Below are positions 27,155-36,216 of a stretch of 64,000 bases of DNA, in pieces. The first letter of the stretch is position 1, and every line of letters begins with the position of its first letter. The DNA lies in the NCBI RefSeq assembly GCF_025152745.1, contig NZ_CP104040.1, forward strand, positions 744,001 to 808,000. The letters run 5' to 3'. The notes under the pieces are model-generated. The model was not told the DNA's origin. It worked only from the letters and a program-made list of their open reading frames with translations, and did not search any database. The DNA is from Rhizobium sp. WSM4643. GTDB taxonomy: Bacteria; Pseudomonadota; Alphaproteobacteria; Rhizobiales; Rhizobiaceae. The translations under genes and the position numbers were made by a program.

Positions 27155-28528
27155 CTAGGGCATATACATATCTCGCAAAGCCCATCCATCGGCGACGGCT
27201 CGAAAGTATTTGAGGCCGTTGAAGAAGGTGATTGGGCCCGGCGGCTTGGCCGAGGCGTAGCCGTTCCAGCCGCCGAGCTTGGCGATGATCCAGGCGGCCC
27301 AAGCCAGCGAGGCCTTAGAGTGGGGATTGGACTGCAGCTTGGTTGTGCCCTTGAAACGGCTTTCGAGGGCGGCGAGGGTATCGATCTCGGCTGCCGTGAA
27401 GGTCAGGCTTGCCGGCTGGTGATCGCCGCCGCTGCGGGCTTGGACGAGCTGGAGGACGATTGCTGCGGCCTTGGCGGCGATGGCGACGAGCTTTTCCAGC
27501 CGTGCCGCCAGATGCAACTGGCTGTCCTCGATCTTGAAGCCTTGGTTCTTCATCACCCGAAAGAACTGCTCGATCATCCAGCGCTGCTTGTACCAGGCGA
27601 CGATCTGCCAGGCATCGGCCGGGCTGCTGAGCCAATGGGTGGTCAGGAGCAGCCAGTGCAAGGGCTCGACACCGTCGGGGGCGGCCGGTTCAACGATCTC
27701 GACCCAGCTCAGCCTGACGCCATCGGGCAGGCCGGCCTCGCGCAGGTTTTGCGGCCGCCGGATCGTCGCTTCGCCGAAGCGCAGGCACACCGTCGCCTGC
27801 CGCGCCGGACGGTCGGCGCGCTCGCGCAGATCAATCGTCTGAGTATCGCAAAACGCCACCGTTTCGACCGCGCGGCGCAGTTTGGAACCGTCGATGAGCG
27901 CATGGTCATGCATGACGCGCGACAAAAGATCGAAGCGCCGATCGGGCAGGCGCGCCCACATGATGAAGAAGTCACCCTCCCGGTCGGCGATCGCCGTGAC
28001 CCGGGCCGCACGCGAAAGCACCAGTTTGGCCGCCTCTGCCGTCTCCACCCAGCGCCGCGATTCCTTTTCGTTCAACGGCCGCTCGGCATGCGGCGTAAGC
28101 TCTTCGCTACCCCGCGTCCAGACCCGGCCGCCCACCAGGCCAAGGCAGCTGCCGGTGTCGGCATCGAGCGCCAGCATCGGATGCAGCAAAAGGCCAAAGC
28201 AATTGCCTTTTTTGATCTTGCCCAATTCCCGCCGGCTGTCCGGCGTCGTCGCAAACTTGATCTCGCTGGTGTCCTGCAGCGCCAGCACGTGGCGACCCTC
28301 AACCGCAGACCGGGTCTCCTGGCTCCAGCCGGCAATGATCTCTTCCACGCTCACCGCACTGTTGTTGAGAAAACGCCCGAACCGGATCTCCTGCGAATGG
28401 TTGCCCTCGGCCAACTGGCGAAGGCAAACCGTCTCGCGCAGCACAATGCGACGGAGCAGCACCGCCCCCCCTTTATCGAGACGACGATCTCCAAACCGGC
28501 CCAACGAAAAATCATGCCCTACATCCAT
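27155..28528 (-). CDS. IS4-family transposase, intact
   Basis: About 457 residues from the ATG at 28528 (MDVGHDF); an upstream TTG at 28564 would give 469. It has a seven-G tract (C7 at 28465-28471 on the plus strand) that keeps the N-terminus in frame, unlike copy 1. The transposase motifs DTSEIKF, ADREGDF and YKQRWMIEQFF are present. The stop TAG is the terminal CTA of the element on the plus strand. Confidence 0.9.
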   Translation of the reverse strand: MDVGHDFSLGRFGDRRLDKGGAVLLRRIVLRETVCLRQLAEGNHSQEIRFGRFLNNSAVSVEEIIAGWSQETRSAVEGRHVLALQDTSEIKFATTPDSRRELGKIKKGNCFGLLLHPMLALDADTGSCLGLVGGRVWTRGSEELTPHAERPLNEKESRRWVETAEAAKLVLSRAARVTAIADREGDFFIMWARLPDRRFDLLSRVMHDHALIDGSKLRRAVETVAFCDTQTIDLRERADRPARQATVCLRFGEATIRRPQNLREAGLPDGVRLSWVEIVEPAAPDGVEPLHWLLLTTHWLSSPADAWQIVAWYKQRWMIEQFFRVMKNQGFKIEDSQLHLAARLEKLVAIAAKAAAIVLQLVQARSGGDHQPASLTFTAAEIDTLAALESRFKGTTKLQSNPHSKASLAWAAWIIAKLGGWNGYASAKPPGPITFFNGLKYFRAVADGWALRDMYMP

Positions 28529-28642
28529 CGGCGACGCTCCCAAATCAAAACGTCGCCAAAACAATCATACGGCCCGCAGTAAAGGAATCCGACCCCCGCA
28601 AACCGAGTCAATCCGTCGCACCGACTTATGTATATGCCCTAG
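27155..28642 (-). mobile_element. IS4-family insertion sequence, copy 2
   Basis: The element is 1488 bp, opposite in orientation to copy 1 and almost identical. Ends are CTAGGGCATATACATA type. The flanking 11-base duplication is CTTGTGGGGAG (27144-27154 and 28643-28653), inside a REP-like palindrome. With copy 1 it brackets tetR, pspA, yiaA and aas. Confidence 0.93.
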
Positions 28643-28703
28643 CTTGTGGGGAGGGGTTGGGGAGGGGTCTTGAGACGGGCGCCGGCGCGGTGATCCCCGC
28701 AGG

Positions 28704-28790
28704 ATCGACACGCAAACCCTGTCAAAATTCGGCTTCGACAACTGGCTGCGCGTCTTTGCGCTGACCTGGAAGAACAGCCCGTCGTCGTGA
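28704..28790 (+). pseudogene. Possible 3' remnant of an unidentified gene
   Basis: An open stretch ending KFGFDNWLRVFALTWK then a stop looks like a protein C-terminus, but no upstream part exists before the IS element. It was not identified. It is offered only as a likely scar. Confidence 0.25.
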
Positions 28791-28868
28791 AGCCAGGACG
28801 ATTTCGTCGCGCCGCTGGTCGTCTTGAAATTGCGCTCGGCGCGGATTTCGAGAGATTATCGGCCACGC

Positions 28869-29177
28869 TCAGCGGCTCGATACACGCACTGCGCCGGCAG
28901 CTCGGAGACTGCGCTGGACGGCGGCGACCTGGCGGGATGCGATATCCACCGAGACCTCGATCTCGCCTTCGAGTGGCCCATCGCGACGGGCGCCATCGTC
29001 ATGAGAGGCATCCCCGCCTGATGGCGCCGAACCGGCACTGTTCCGGTCGCTTGCCGACTGGATAAAGATGTCGGGCCTCGAAATCCCATGCTGCTGAACC
29101 AGATGTTCGACCGCCAGATCGGCGGCTTCGCGTGTTTCGAACCTGGCTCGGATCGTGGTCGTGCTGTCGTCCGCCAT
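28869..29177 (-). CDS. Conserved-looking hypothetical protein, 102 aa
   Basis: It starts at the ATG at 29177 with AGGAGGCA immediately upstream, which excludes the longer frame to 29546. The layout looks like a small ferredoxin-like fold: TTTIRARFETREAADLAVEHLV, a loop, then EVSVDIASRQVAAVQRSLRAAGA. It is divergent from dinB. The function is not recognised. Confidence 0.65.
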   Translation of the reverse strand: MADDSTTTIRARFETREAADLAVEHLVQQHGISRPDIFIQSASDRNSAGSAPSGGDASHDDGARRDGPLEGEIEVSVDIASRQVAAVQRSLRAAGAVRVSSR

Positions 29178-29356
29178 TGGCTGCCTCCTGATATCGATGT
29201 CCACACGATGAGAACGCCTTGGGCGGCTGGTAGTTTCGACGGCGGTCCCGGCCGCCGATTGGAATCGTTGATATCGCATTCCAAGCCTGCTATGTTCTGT
29301 TTTTGTTTCGGCGCGCAATTTCAGAGGCCGATCCCATCGCGATCGCTGAAACCGCC

Positions 29357-30445
29357 ATGAACGAGACAAGCTCACCCCCCATCCGGAAAATCGTCCATGT
29401 CGACATGGATGCTTTTTATGCGTCGGTCGAGCAGCGCGATAATGCGGACTTGCGCGGCAAACCGATTGCCGTCGGCGGGTCGGCCGCCCGGGGTGTGGTG
29501 GCGGCGGCGAGCTATGAGGCCCGCAAATTCGGTGTTCACTCGGCAATGCCGTCTGTGACTGCCAAGCGCAGATGTCCTGACCTGATCTTCGTGCCGCCGC
29601 GCTTTGCCGTCTACAAGGCGGTGTCGCAGCAGATCCGTGAGATCTTTGCCGAATACACGCCGATGATCGAGCCGCTGTCGCTCGACGAGGCCTATCTCGA
29701 TGTGACGCAAAATCTGAAGGGCATGACGATCGCCACCGAGGTGGCTCTGGAGATCCGCGCCAAGATCAAGCAGGTCACCGGCCTCAACGCGTCGGCCGGG
29801 ATTTCCTACAACAAGTTCCTTGCCAAGATGGCAAGCGACCTCAACAAGCCGAACGGCCAGGCTGTGATCACGCCGAAGAACGGGCCGGCTTTCGTCGAGC
29901 AGCTTCCCGTCCGGAAATTCCATGGCGTCGGACCGGCAACCACTGAGAAGATGCATCAACTCGGGATCGACACAGGCGCCGATCTCAAGGAGAAGACACT
30001 CGAGTTCCTCGTCGAGCATTTCGGCAAGTCGGGGCCCTATTTTTACGGCATCGCCCGCGGCATCGACGAGCGCCAGGTCAAGCCTGACCGGGTGCGCAAA
30101 TCCGTCGGCGCGGAAGATACCTTCTCAGAGGACCTCCACGCCTTGGAGCCTGCTCGCGAAGGGCTCCAGCCGCTGATCGAAAAGGTGTGGGCTTACTGCG
30201 AGGCCAACGGGATCGCCGCCAAGACAGTGACGCTCAAGGTGAAATATGCCGACTTCAGCCAGATCACGCGCAGCAAGACGGTTCTGGCACCCCTGCCGGC
30301 AATCGCCGACCTCGAGGATCTGGTCAACCTGCTTCTCGCGCCGATCTTTCCGCCGCGAAAGGGCATACGGCTGCTCGGCGTCACCCTCTCTTCGCTGGAA
30401 GGACGTGCACCGGCCGCGGAACCGCAACTGCGGTTGACGTTCTAG
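29357..30445 (+). CDS. dinB: DNA polymerase IV (Y family)
   Basis: The protein has 362 residues. Palm motifs are HVDMDAFYASVEQ and SLDEAYLD; the finger and helix-hairpin-helix region (KFHGVGPATTEKMHQLGI) and the little-finger domain follow. The ATG at 29357 was chosen since the family starts just before HVDMDAFY. It is a translesion polymerase. No LexA box was identified upstream by eye. Confidence 0.94.
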   Translation: MNETSSPPIRKIVHVDMDAFYASVEQRDNADLRGKPIAVGGSAARGVVAAASYEARKFGVHSAMPSVTAKRRCPDLIFVPPRFAVYKAVSQQIREIFAEYTPMIEPLSLDEAYLDVTQNLKGMTIATEVALEIRAKIKQVTGLNASAGISYNKFLAKMASDLNKPNGQAVITPKNGPAFVEQLPVRKFHGVGPATTEKMHQLGIDTGADLKEKTLEFLVEHFGKSGPYFYGIARGIDERQVKPDRVRKSVGAEDTFSEDLHALEPAREGLQPLIEKVWAYCEANGIAAKTVTLKVKYADFSQITRSKTVLAPLPAIADLEDLVNLLLAPIFPPRKGIRLLGVTLSSLEGRAPAAEPQLRLTF

Positions 30446-30522
30446 ACCGCCAGCATCGGCTGGGCGGAAGCGGCGTCACGCCGCCCGCTGACATCCTGGG
30501 CTTTGCTCGCGCTCTCCTCGCA

Positions 30523-30858
30523 TCAATGCGCCTGGCGTCTTTGATATCGGTCGCCAACGTGACGCGCCGGCCTGGGCGGATGCGCGGCGGGCTTGGCCTT
30601 CCAGGGGGCCAGCACCGTTGGCATGCCGGCTTCGAGGCAGGCTGCGACAAAAGCCTCCCGCGCGACCATGCTCGGTATGATGCCGTTGAGGGCGCCGCGA
30701 CACGTCTTCACCGCCCGATCATGGCGCTCTCCATGACGCAGCGGCCACTCGTTTTCGAGAAAATCCAGGGCGTCGTAGACGCTTGTGAAGGCGCGCTCCA
30801 AACCGCACTGCAACCGGAGCCTCACCGGCCGAACCCATGGGACATCGTTCAGCGGCAT
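30523..30858 (-). CDS. DUF982 domain protein
   Basis: The protein has 111 residues. The pattern is DVPWVRPVRLRLQCGLERAFTSVYDALDFLENEWP, then an AVKTCRGAL helix and AREAFVAACLEAG, as in DUF982. This family is strongly expanded in rhizobia and has no known function. It is convergent with dinB. Confidence 0.82.
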   Translation of the reverse strand: MPLNDVPWVRPVRLRLQCGLERAFTSVYDALDFLENEWPLRHGERHDRAVKTCRGALNGIIPSMVAREAFVAACLEAGMPTVLAPWKAKPAAHPPRPARHVGDRYQRRQAH

Positions 30859-30889
30859 TTTTTCCTCCTTTCACGCCACCAATGATCCT

Positions 30890-31431
30890 GATCGAAATGA
30901 TATTGTGGGCGACAGCGGACCGTTCAAGAGCCTAGGACCAGCCCAATTTTTGATCGGCGCGATGACGCAACCTTGCGTCTCCGGCTGCCGCAGGCGCCCG
31001 GTGCCCATGAGAGGCTGTGTGAACCGAGCGATTGCCGCAAATCTCTTCTCCCCTCGGGGAGAAGGTGCCGGCAGGCGGATGAGGGGGGCCACACGGCACA
31101 CCCCTCTCGTAACAACCTATCCGGCGACTGAGACGACGCGGGCGGTATGGAACTCACATGCTGTTGTTGGAAAGACCGGCGTCGCCGGCCCCCCCCCGCC
31201 CTACGGGCACCTTCTCCCCGAGGGGAGAAGAGGGAATCGAGAGGTTGCGGCATATCCCCTTCGCCCCGCGAGCGGGGGTCCGGAGGACGGGGCGAGACAC
31301 GTGGCTCGACCCTGGCAAAGGTGGCGCCAGCCGGATGAGGGGCGGCTCCAAGCGCGAATTTGTCGACTTCGTCAGCAGCATAACAGGCGGCACCCGGGCC
31401 GCCTGTCTTCGCCTCTTCGACAAACCGTCCG
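30890..31431. repeat. Mosaic palindromes with nested insert
   Basis: Copies lie at about 31040-31115 and 31150-31345. The second contains the extra block GGTCCGGAGGACGGGGCGAG (from about 31276), which interrupts the GCGGG/GGAGAAGGT junction just as at about 958-1000. No credible gene is present. Confidence 0.8.
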
Positions 31432-31839
31432 TTACTTCTGTTCGGGCGCCAGAAACTCTGCGCAATAGGACGGGCCGTTGACGCCGGGGATGTCGGCGAC
31501 GGTGCGGATGTCGCGGATCGTGTAATCGGAGTTGGTGGTGATTTCGGCCTGGCAGCGCAGATAGGCGGTGCGGGCCGACGCGATTTGCTTGCCGCGCTTG
31601 CCATCGGCGCCTTCGGCATATTTCGCCGGAATGCGCACGGTCTTGTAGCCGCCCCGCCAGGTATAGATTGTGCTCGATCCTTGCTCGCTGTCGCTGATCG
31701 GCGGCCCGTAGGCGGCAAAGAAGACGCCGGCCGATTTGCCCACCCAGCGGGCTTCGATCGGGTTGCCGGCGGAAGGAATGGTCGTGCATCCGGCGAGCGC
31801 AATGGCAAGCCCGGCCGCGGTCATCATGCGGAAATTCAT
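31432..31839 (-). CDS. Putative lipoprotein
   Basis: The protein has 135 residues from the ATG at 31839 (SD-like AGGGA upstream). A lipobox lies at LAGC near residue 17 (MNFRMMTAAGLAIALAGCTT). The mature part has GPPISDSEQGSSTIYTW and two further Cys (YLRCQAE, SYCAEF). It is probably outer-membrane anchored. The function is unknown. Confidence 0.8.
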   Translation of the reverse strand: MNFRMMTAAGLAIALAGCTTIPSAGNPIEARWVGKSAGVFFAAYGPPISDSEQGSSTIYTWRGGYKTVRIPAKYAEGADGKRGKQIASARTAYLRCQAEITTNSDYTIRDIRTVADIPGVNGPSYCAEFLAPEQK

Positions 31840-32100
31840 CGTGTCGTCCCTGATCTCAAGCGCATTGGCTGGCAAGCCGCCGTCGCAGCGGTTTCGCCTG
31901 TCCCGTCTGCCCTTTAGCGCGGAACCCGGCAAAAGAAAATTGCCCCTTTGAGACTTAAGTTCGATTTGCGGCAGGTGTGTCTTTTTGCTGCAGCCGCTCA
32001 TCCGTAAACCCGTCGCAACCCCGTCAAAAATTCCGCCGGCTTTTTGGAATTTGGTGCTTGTGCAACCAGATAGGCTGTTCTATAGAAGCGCCGCTGGTCA

Positions 32101-32177
32101 CGGAGTGTAGCGCAGTCTGGTAGCGCACCACGTTCGGGACGTGGGGGTCGAGTGTTCGAATCACTCCACTCCGACCA
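32101..32177 (+). tRNA. tRNA-Pro (anticodon CGG)
   Basis: The 77-base cloverleaf has acceptor CGGAGTG pairing with CACTCCG (32167-32173), anticodon loop TTCGGGA with CGG, T-loop GTTCGAATC, and encoded CCA at 32175-32177. Confidence 0.95.
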
Positions 32178-32183
32178 GTCTGA

Positions 32184-32206
32184 AGCCCCGCTCCGGCGGG
32201 GTTTTT
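32184..32206 (+). terminator. Rho-independent terminator after tRNA-Pro
   Basis: AGCCCCGCTCCGGCGGGGTTTTT is a G+C stem followed by a T run, seven bases beyond the tRNA. Confidence 0.85.
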
Positions 32207-32635
32207 CGATTCTGCTGATCTCAGCCAAAAATTCCCCAGGATTTCATCGTGAGGCGCAGAACCAGCGTGGGGCATCATCGCCAAACCCTGCCGCGTCCCT
32301 GGCCGTCCTCGCGCCTTGCGCGCTATGGATCAAAAAGAAGCCCCGCCGAAACGGGGCAAATTGGGAACGGACGGACCGCATAGGAAGGAAGGGTTGGCGT
32401 ACGGCCCCGTCACAAGAGGGGGCACCTGTGCGATCCTTGTGGCCAAACGACGGATAGTCGGAAGAGTTCCTGTGCGATTCCGCACCAATCGGTCGATAGA
32501 TCGCCGGTCGCATCAGTCGTTCCGCCGCTTCGTCACAAGCCGTGAAAAGCCCCGCGCCTGAAGGATTGCAGTCGGCACCTTGTTTCATTCGAATAAGAGC
32601 ACATTTCGATGGAGTAAGCGTCGTCAGGAAAACAA
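32207..32635 (-). other. Gap with a minus-strand terminator; possible small RNA
   Basis: No gene is credible on either strand. A stem GCCCCG-CCGAAA-CGGGGC at 32340-32357 has CAAAAAGAA on its left, giving a terminator for minus-strand transcription. Nothing coding lies upstream of it on that strand, so it may end a non-coding RNA beginning around 32500-32640. This is inference only. Confidence 0.3.
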
Positions 32636-32800
32636 ATGGCTTACGAGCCGGATATGGCCATCGTCTTCGATAGCGTGACAAAGGCGGTGATCGTCAGTTT
32701 CCGCGGCGTCACGGTCTATCTGCCAGGTCCCTATGCCGACCGAAAGGCGGCCGTCCTGACCGCCGAAGCGCATTGCCGCCGACTTGGCTGGCGAGATTGA
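32636..32800 (+). CDS. Small hypothetical protein, 54 aa
   Basis: ATG at 32636 with AGGAAA upstream and TGA at 32798-32800. It starts MAYEPDMAIVFDSVTKAVIV and ends HCRRLGWRD. Codon third positions are G+C rich, as in real genes. The function is unknown. Confidence 0.5.
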   Translation: MAYEPDMAIVFDSVTKAVIVSFRGVTVYLPGPYADRKAAVLTAEAHCRRLGWRD

Positions 32801-33092
32801 TTGCGGCTTTTAGCAACGATCCGTAAAAGGCAGATATTTATTTTGTGAATCGCTCGTCCTTTCGCAATGAGCGCGCATGCCGAGGCAAAATGTGCTAGGG
32901 TCCTTGGCCGGTATCGAAAGACCGCTACCGGTTTATCGCCGCTGATCATCAACAATTTCAGCGGCTTATGTGCGGTTTTGTCATAAACGCACACTTCCCG
33001 GGGACCTATGGCCAAACCAACGGCCGTCCCGTAGTTTTTCACCAACTCACAGGCGTTTGGTTTTGACATCCAAGCTCCCATGCGGAGCCGCT

Positions 33093-33818
33093 ATGACTCA
33101 CATTGACCAATCGACTGTCGAAAATACCCTGCTGAAAATGTTGAGCCCGGACCGCTTCGAACGCCTCTCGGAAGGGATGGAGCGCGTCGACCTGCCATTA
33201 CGGCATGCTCTTGTCGATCACGACGTGCCGACCACGCATGTCTGCTTCTTGGAAAGAGGCCTGGCATCCATGGTTGTCAGCAGCATCGACGAAGAAGTGG
33301 TGGAAATTGGCCACATCGGGCGCGAAGGCGTATCCGGCATGCACGTCGTCCTGGCAGTAGAGACCACCCCCACGCGCACCTTCATGCAAGTCGCAGGGTC
33401 GGGAATTATGGTGCCGATGGAGACGTTTCAGCGCGCGCTCGCCGATGATCCCGAGATGAAGGATTTCTTCCTTCGCTATGTTCACACAACCGTGCTGCAG
33501 CTTGCCCATTCGGCGCTCGCGAACGCCCGCTACAATATGCATGAACGGCTGGCTCGGTGGATCCTGATGTGCCACGACCGCCTTGAAGGCAACAACCTGG
33601 CTATTACCCATGAATTTCTGGCATTGATGCTCGGCGTCCGGCGTTCCGGCGTCACCAATGAACTACACGTCCTTGAGGGCGTCCACGCCATCCGATCGAC
33701 CCGCGGAAACGTGCGAATATTGGATAGGGAAAAATTGATCGAAATTGCCGGTGGCTGCTATGGAGTGCCGGAGCGCGAATACGAAAAGGTGCTGGGTCTT
33801 CCGCTCCGCGCCAGGTAG
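33093..33818 (+). CDS. Crp/Fnr family transcription regulator
   Basis: The protein has 241 residues from the ATG at 33093. A cyclic-nucleotide-binding-like beta domain (EVVEIGHIGREGVSGMHV) is followed by a helix and a C-terminal winged HTH (FLALMLGVRRSGVTNELHVLE). It has no Cys cluster, so it is not an FNR oxygen sensor. It is a rhizobial expansion family. Confidence 0.85.
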   Translation: MTHIDQSTVENTLLKMLSPDRFERLSEGMERVDLPLRHALVDHDVPTTHVCFLERGLASMVVSSIDEEVVEIGHIGREGVSGMHVVLAVETTPTRTFMQVAGSGIMVPMETFQRALADDPEMKDFFLRYVHTTVLQLAHSALANARYNMHERLARWILMCHDRLEGNNLAITHEFLALMLGVRRSGVTNELHVLEGVHAIRSTRGNVRILDREKLIEIAGGCYGVPEREYEKVLGLPLRAR

Positions 33819-33819
33819 A

Positions 33820-34059
33820 TCAGTCCATTCGCTTAACCGCTTCCGAAAAGGGCAACACGAGCAGGATATCGCCTGCTTCATTTCTGATCTCGATGCTTCT
33901 TGACGTAATGTCATATCCGAGCAGCACGGCACTGCTCATCAATGCGCGAGCATCACGCACCGCTTCCATGCGAGCAGCGTCCAGACCGGGAAGCTCGGTT
34001 CCTTCCCAGTCTTCGAGCGACCCGGCTTCCGACAGGATATTGAAGTAGAAGCGTGGCAT
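33820..34059 (-). CDS. DUF6894-type small protein
   Basis: The protein has 79 residues starting MPRFYFN, the standard start of the family, with an ELPGLDAARMEAVRDARALM helix. It is convergent with the Crp-like gene, two bases apart. The function is unknown. Confidence 0.7.
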   Translation of the reverse strand: MPRFYFNILSEAGSLEDWEGTELPGLDAARMEAVRDARALMSSAVLLGYDITSRSIEIRNEAGDILLVLPFSEAVKRMD

Positions 34060-34280
34060 TCGAAATCCTTCAAAGCCCGGCAGGATAAGTCGCTTATTTT
34101 GCCGTTCAGCAGGTTTCAAATCAACAGTATCGGGCATGCTTTCGTCATCGATGCCGATGCCCTTACGGCCACTGTGCGCAACCGCACTGATAGTTGGCAG
34201 CGAGGAGCCAATGGCTTAAATTTTTTAGCGCGAGCTTGAACTCAAGATGAACCCGGAGCGGCAAGGCGTAGGAGGATGAT

Positions 34281-34529
34281 ATGATCGATTTCAATCTCTC
34301 GCTCCGGACGAAAGACGTGAACGTGCTTACGGAGGCTATTCGGACCTGGTACCGGCATAATCATGTCACGCCGACGGAACGAGCAACGCAATTGCTCTGC
34401 AGCGCGGCTGCCGATCTTTATAGCCAAGGGCACAGGACGCCGGAGGAACTGGCTACGCTGCTGATCACCAGGTTTGACAGCCCCTATTCGGTGCAGGTCA
34501 ACGCAGCGACGTCCACTGCTCATCACTAA
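34281..34529 (+). CDS. Small hypothetical protein, 82 aa
   Basis: Preceded by GGAGGATGAT. Sequence pattern: LTEAIRTWYRHNHVTPTERATQLLCSAA. It appears distantly similar in layout to the 78-residue protein at 34691, so the two may be old paralogs. Not identified. Confidence 0.6.
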   Translation: MIDFNLSLRTKDVNVLTEAIRTWYRHNHVTPTERATQLLCSAAADLYSQGHRTPEELATLLITRFDSPYSVQVNAATSTAHH

Positions 34530-34635
34530 AGCATGTCGCGCAAAAGTGTGCAGCGGTTTTGCGACAACGACATGCGTAAAAACAAAGACCTAAAGCGCGA
34601 CAAGCGAATCTGAAAGATCGCGACGCGCTTTAGCG
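34527..34635. repeat. Widespread rhizobial intergenic element
   Basis: The segment has GCATGTCGCGCAAAAGTGTG and CAGCGGTTTTGCGACAACGA followed by TAAAGCG and GCGCTTTAG. This arrangement is familiar from many Rhizobiales gaps. It separates the two small genes. Confidence 0.6.
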
Positions 34636-34690
34636 ATCGGTTTCATCCCTTGGCGGACCGTAGGCGCTCTCGGATTTTGGAGGCATCGAA

Positions 34691-34927
34691 ATGCTTCAGT
34701 CCCTCATTACCTTGTCCGATCAAGAGATCGAACTCGTCATCACTGCGGTTCGGCAGTGGTGTACAAAGAACCACTGTGAGATCGATAGCAACGAAGGCCG
34801 CCGCGCCCTGACCCTTGCCATCGATCTCGTCCAGAACTCCGCCCGGGATAGGCTCCTTCAGAACTTGACGGATCGCCTTGGCCCCCGGTCCGGTCAGATG
34901 GACGCGGAAACCTTCGGCGCTAGCTGA
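34691..34927 (+). CDS. Small hypothetical protein, 78 aa
   Basis: TTGGAGGCATCGAA precedes the ATG. It has an amphipathic helical pattern (LSDQEIELVITAVRQWCTKNHCEI). It may be a divergent copy of the protein at 34281. Not identified. Confidence 0.6.
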   Translation: MLQSLITLSDQEIELVITAVRQWCTKNHCEIDSNEGRRALTLAIDLVQNSARDRLLQNLTDRLGPRSGQMDAETFGAS

Positions 34928-35103
34928 CCAGCAATGAGTGCCTCCATCTGGGGTCAGGACTCACCAATCAGAGCCGGAAGATGACGGCCGCAGCTATGGG
35001 AAGACGTTGCCGCTAGAGCGGTTCATCGCTTCTCGGAATCGCTAGATTCTCGAATCAGCAAATATGTGATTCCTGATGGGTACTGGAAAGGAGGCCAGTA
35101 TCC

Positions 35104-35463
35104 ATGACACGACCATATTCCAATGATCTTCGTGAAAGAGTTGTCGCTGCAGTTGCGGCCGGTCAGAGCTGCCGGGTGGTGGCGGATCGGTTCGATATAG
35201 CTGTTTCCTCTGTGGTGAAGTGGTCGCAGCGTTATCGAACGACGGGCAGCGTTACGCCTGGGAAGATGGGCGGCCATCGCCGGCGGGTGCTGGAGCCGCA
35301 TCGTGCCTTCATCATCGAGCGGATTGAGAAGACCTCGCATCTGACGCTGCATCGTCTGAAGGACGAACTGGCGGCGCACGGCGTGACAGTCTCCCACAAC
35401 GCCATCTGGCAGTTCATGCGTCGCGAAGGCTTCAGCTTTAAAAAAAACACTATTCGCCCTTGA
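35104..35463 (+). CDS. IS630 transposase ORF1 (DNA-binding part)
   Basis: The protein has 119 residues. A helix-turn-helix half (YSNDLRERVVAAVAAGQSCRVVADRF) is followed by a second HTH. It ends soon after an A8 tract (35450-35457) at which a shift of one base joins it to ORF2. Confidence 0.9.
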   Translation: MTRPYSNDLRERVVAAVAAGQSCRVVADRFDIAVSSVVKWSQRYRTTGSVTPGKMGGHRRRVLEPHRAFIIERIEKTSHLTLHRLKDELAAHGVTVSHNAIWQFMRREGFSFKKNTIRP

Positions 35464-35536
35464 GCAAGGCCGTGCCGATATCGCCCGGCACCGCAGGCGC
35501 TGGAAAGCCTGGCAAAGCCGTTTCGACCCGAGTCGT

Positions 35537-36052
35537 TTGGTCTTTATCGACGAAACTTGGATCAGAACCAACATGACGCCGTTGCGGGGCTGGGGGCCAA
35601 AGGGCAAAAGGCTGCACGGCTTTGCCCCGCATGGCCGCTGGCGAACGCTGACCTTCCTCGGCGCGCTCCGCTGCGATCGGCTAACCGCGCCCTGCGTCTT
35701 CGACGGCCCGATCAACGGCGAGTGCTTCCGCGCCTATGTGAGCCAGCAACTGATTCCTACCCTCAAATCCGGCGACATTGTCATCGCCGACAATCTCGGT
35801 TCTCACAAATCCAAAGCAATCCGGGATGCCATCAAGGCGGTCGGGGCAAGGCTGTGGTTCCTGCCGAAATACTCGCCCGACCTCAATCCGATCGAACAGA
35901 CATTCGCCAAAATCAAGCATTGGATGCGCGAAGCTCAAAAGCGAACCAGCGAGGATACATGGCGCCATCTCGGGCACCTCGTCGAAACCATCAAACCAGA
36001 CGAATGCGAAAACTACTTCCGCAATGCAGGATACGCTTCAGTCAAAACATGA
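35537..36052 (+). CDS. IS630 transposase ORF2 (DDE catalytic part)
   Basis: Catalytic residues are in FIDETW, DNLGSHKS and LNPIEQ, and YSPDLNP is diagnostic for IS630. The open frame begins at the A8 tract (KTLFALEQGR) but the only local start is a TTG at 35537. It is therefore probably made as a frameshift fusion with ORF1. Confidence 0.9.
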   Translation: MVFIDETWIRTNMTPLRGWGPKGKRLHGFAPHGRWRTLTFLGALRCDRLTAPCVFDGPINGECFRAYVSQQLIPTLKSGDIVIADNLGSHKSKAIRDAIKAVGARLWFLPKYSPDLNPIEQTFAKIKHWMREAQKRTSEDTWRHLGHLVETIKPDECENYFRNAGYASVKT

Positions 36053-36216
36053 ACCGCTCTAATAGCCGTCGTTGGCGCCTCGCGGACGTTATAACCATTG
36101 CTGGACCTGTCGTATTCGTCCCCCGTGGATGGAACTGCTTTCATTGTCGGGCGTTTTTGCCAGTTAGATCGGGTACTGCCGGCATTCCGCCGGCACTGCC
36201 GAATGGGAGAAAAATC

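Larger units (their letters stand above)
35016..36059 (+). mobile_element. IS630-family insertion sequence, copy A
   Basis: The element is 1044 bp with ends GAGCGGTTCAT / ATGAACCGCTC, flanked by the TA dinucleotide duplication (35014-35015, 36060-36061). It is the same length as copy B at 40487-41530 and in the same orientation; the two read identically wherever compared. Confidence 0.93.
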
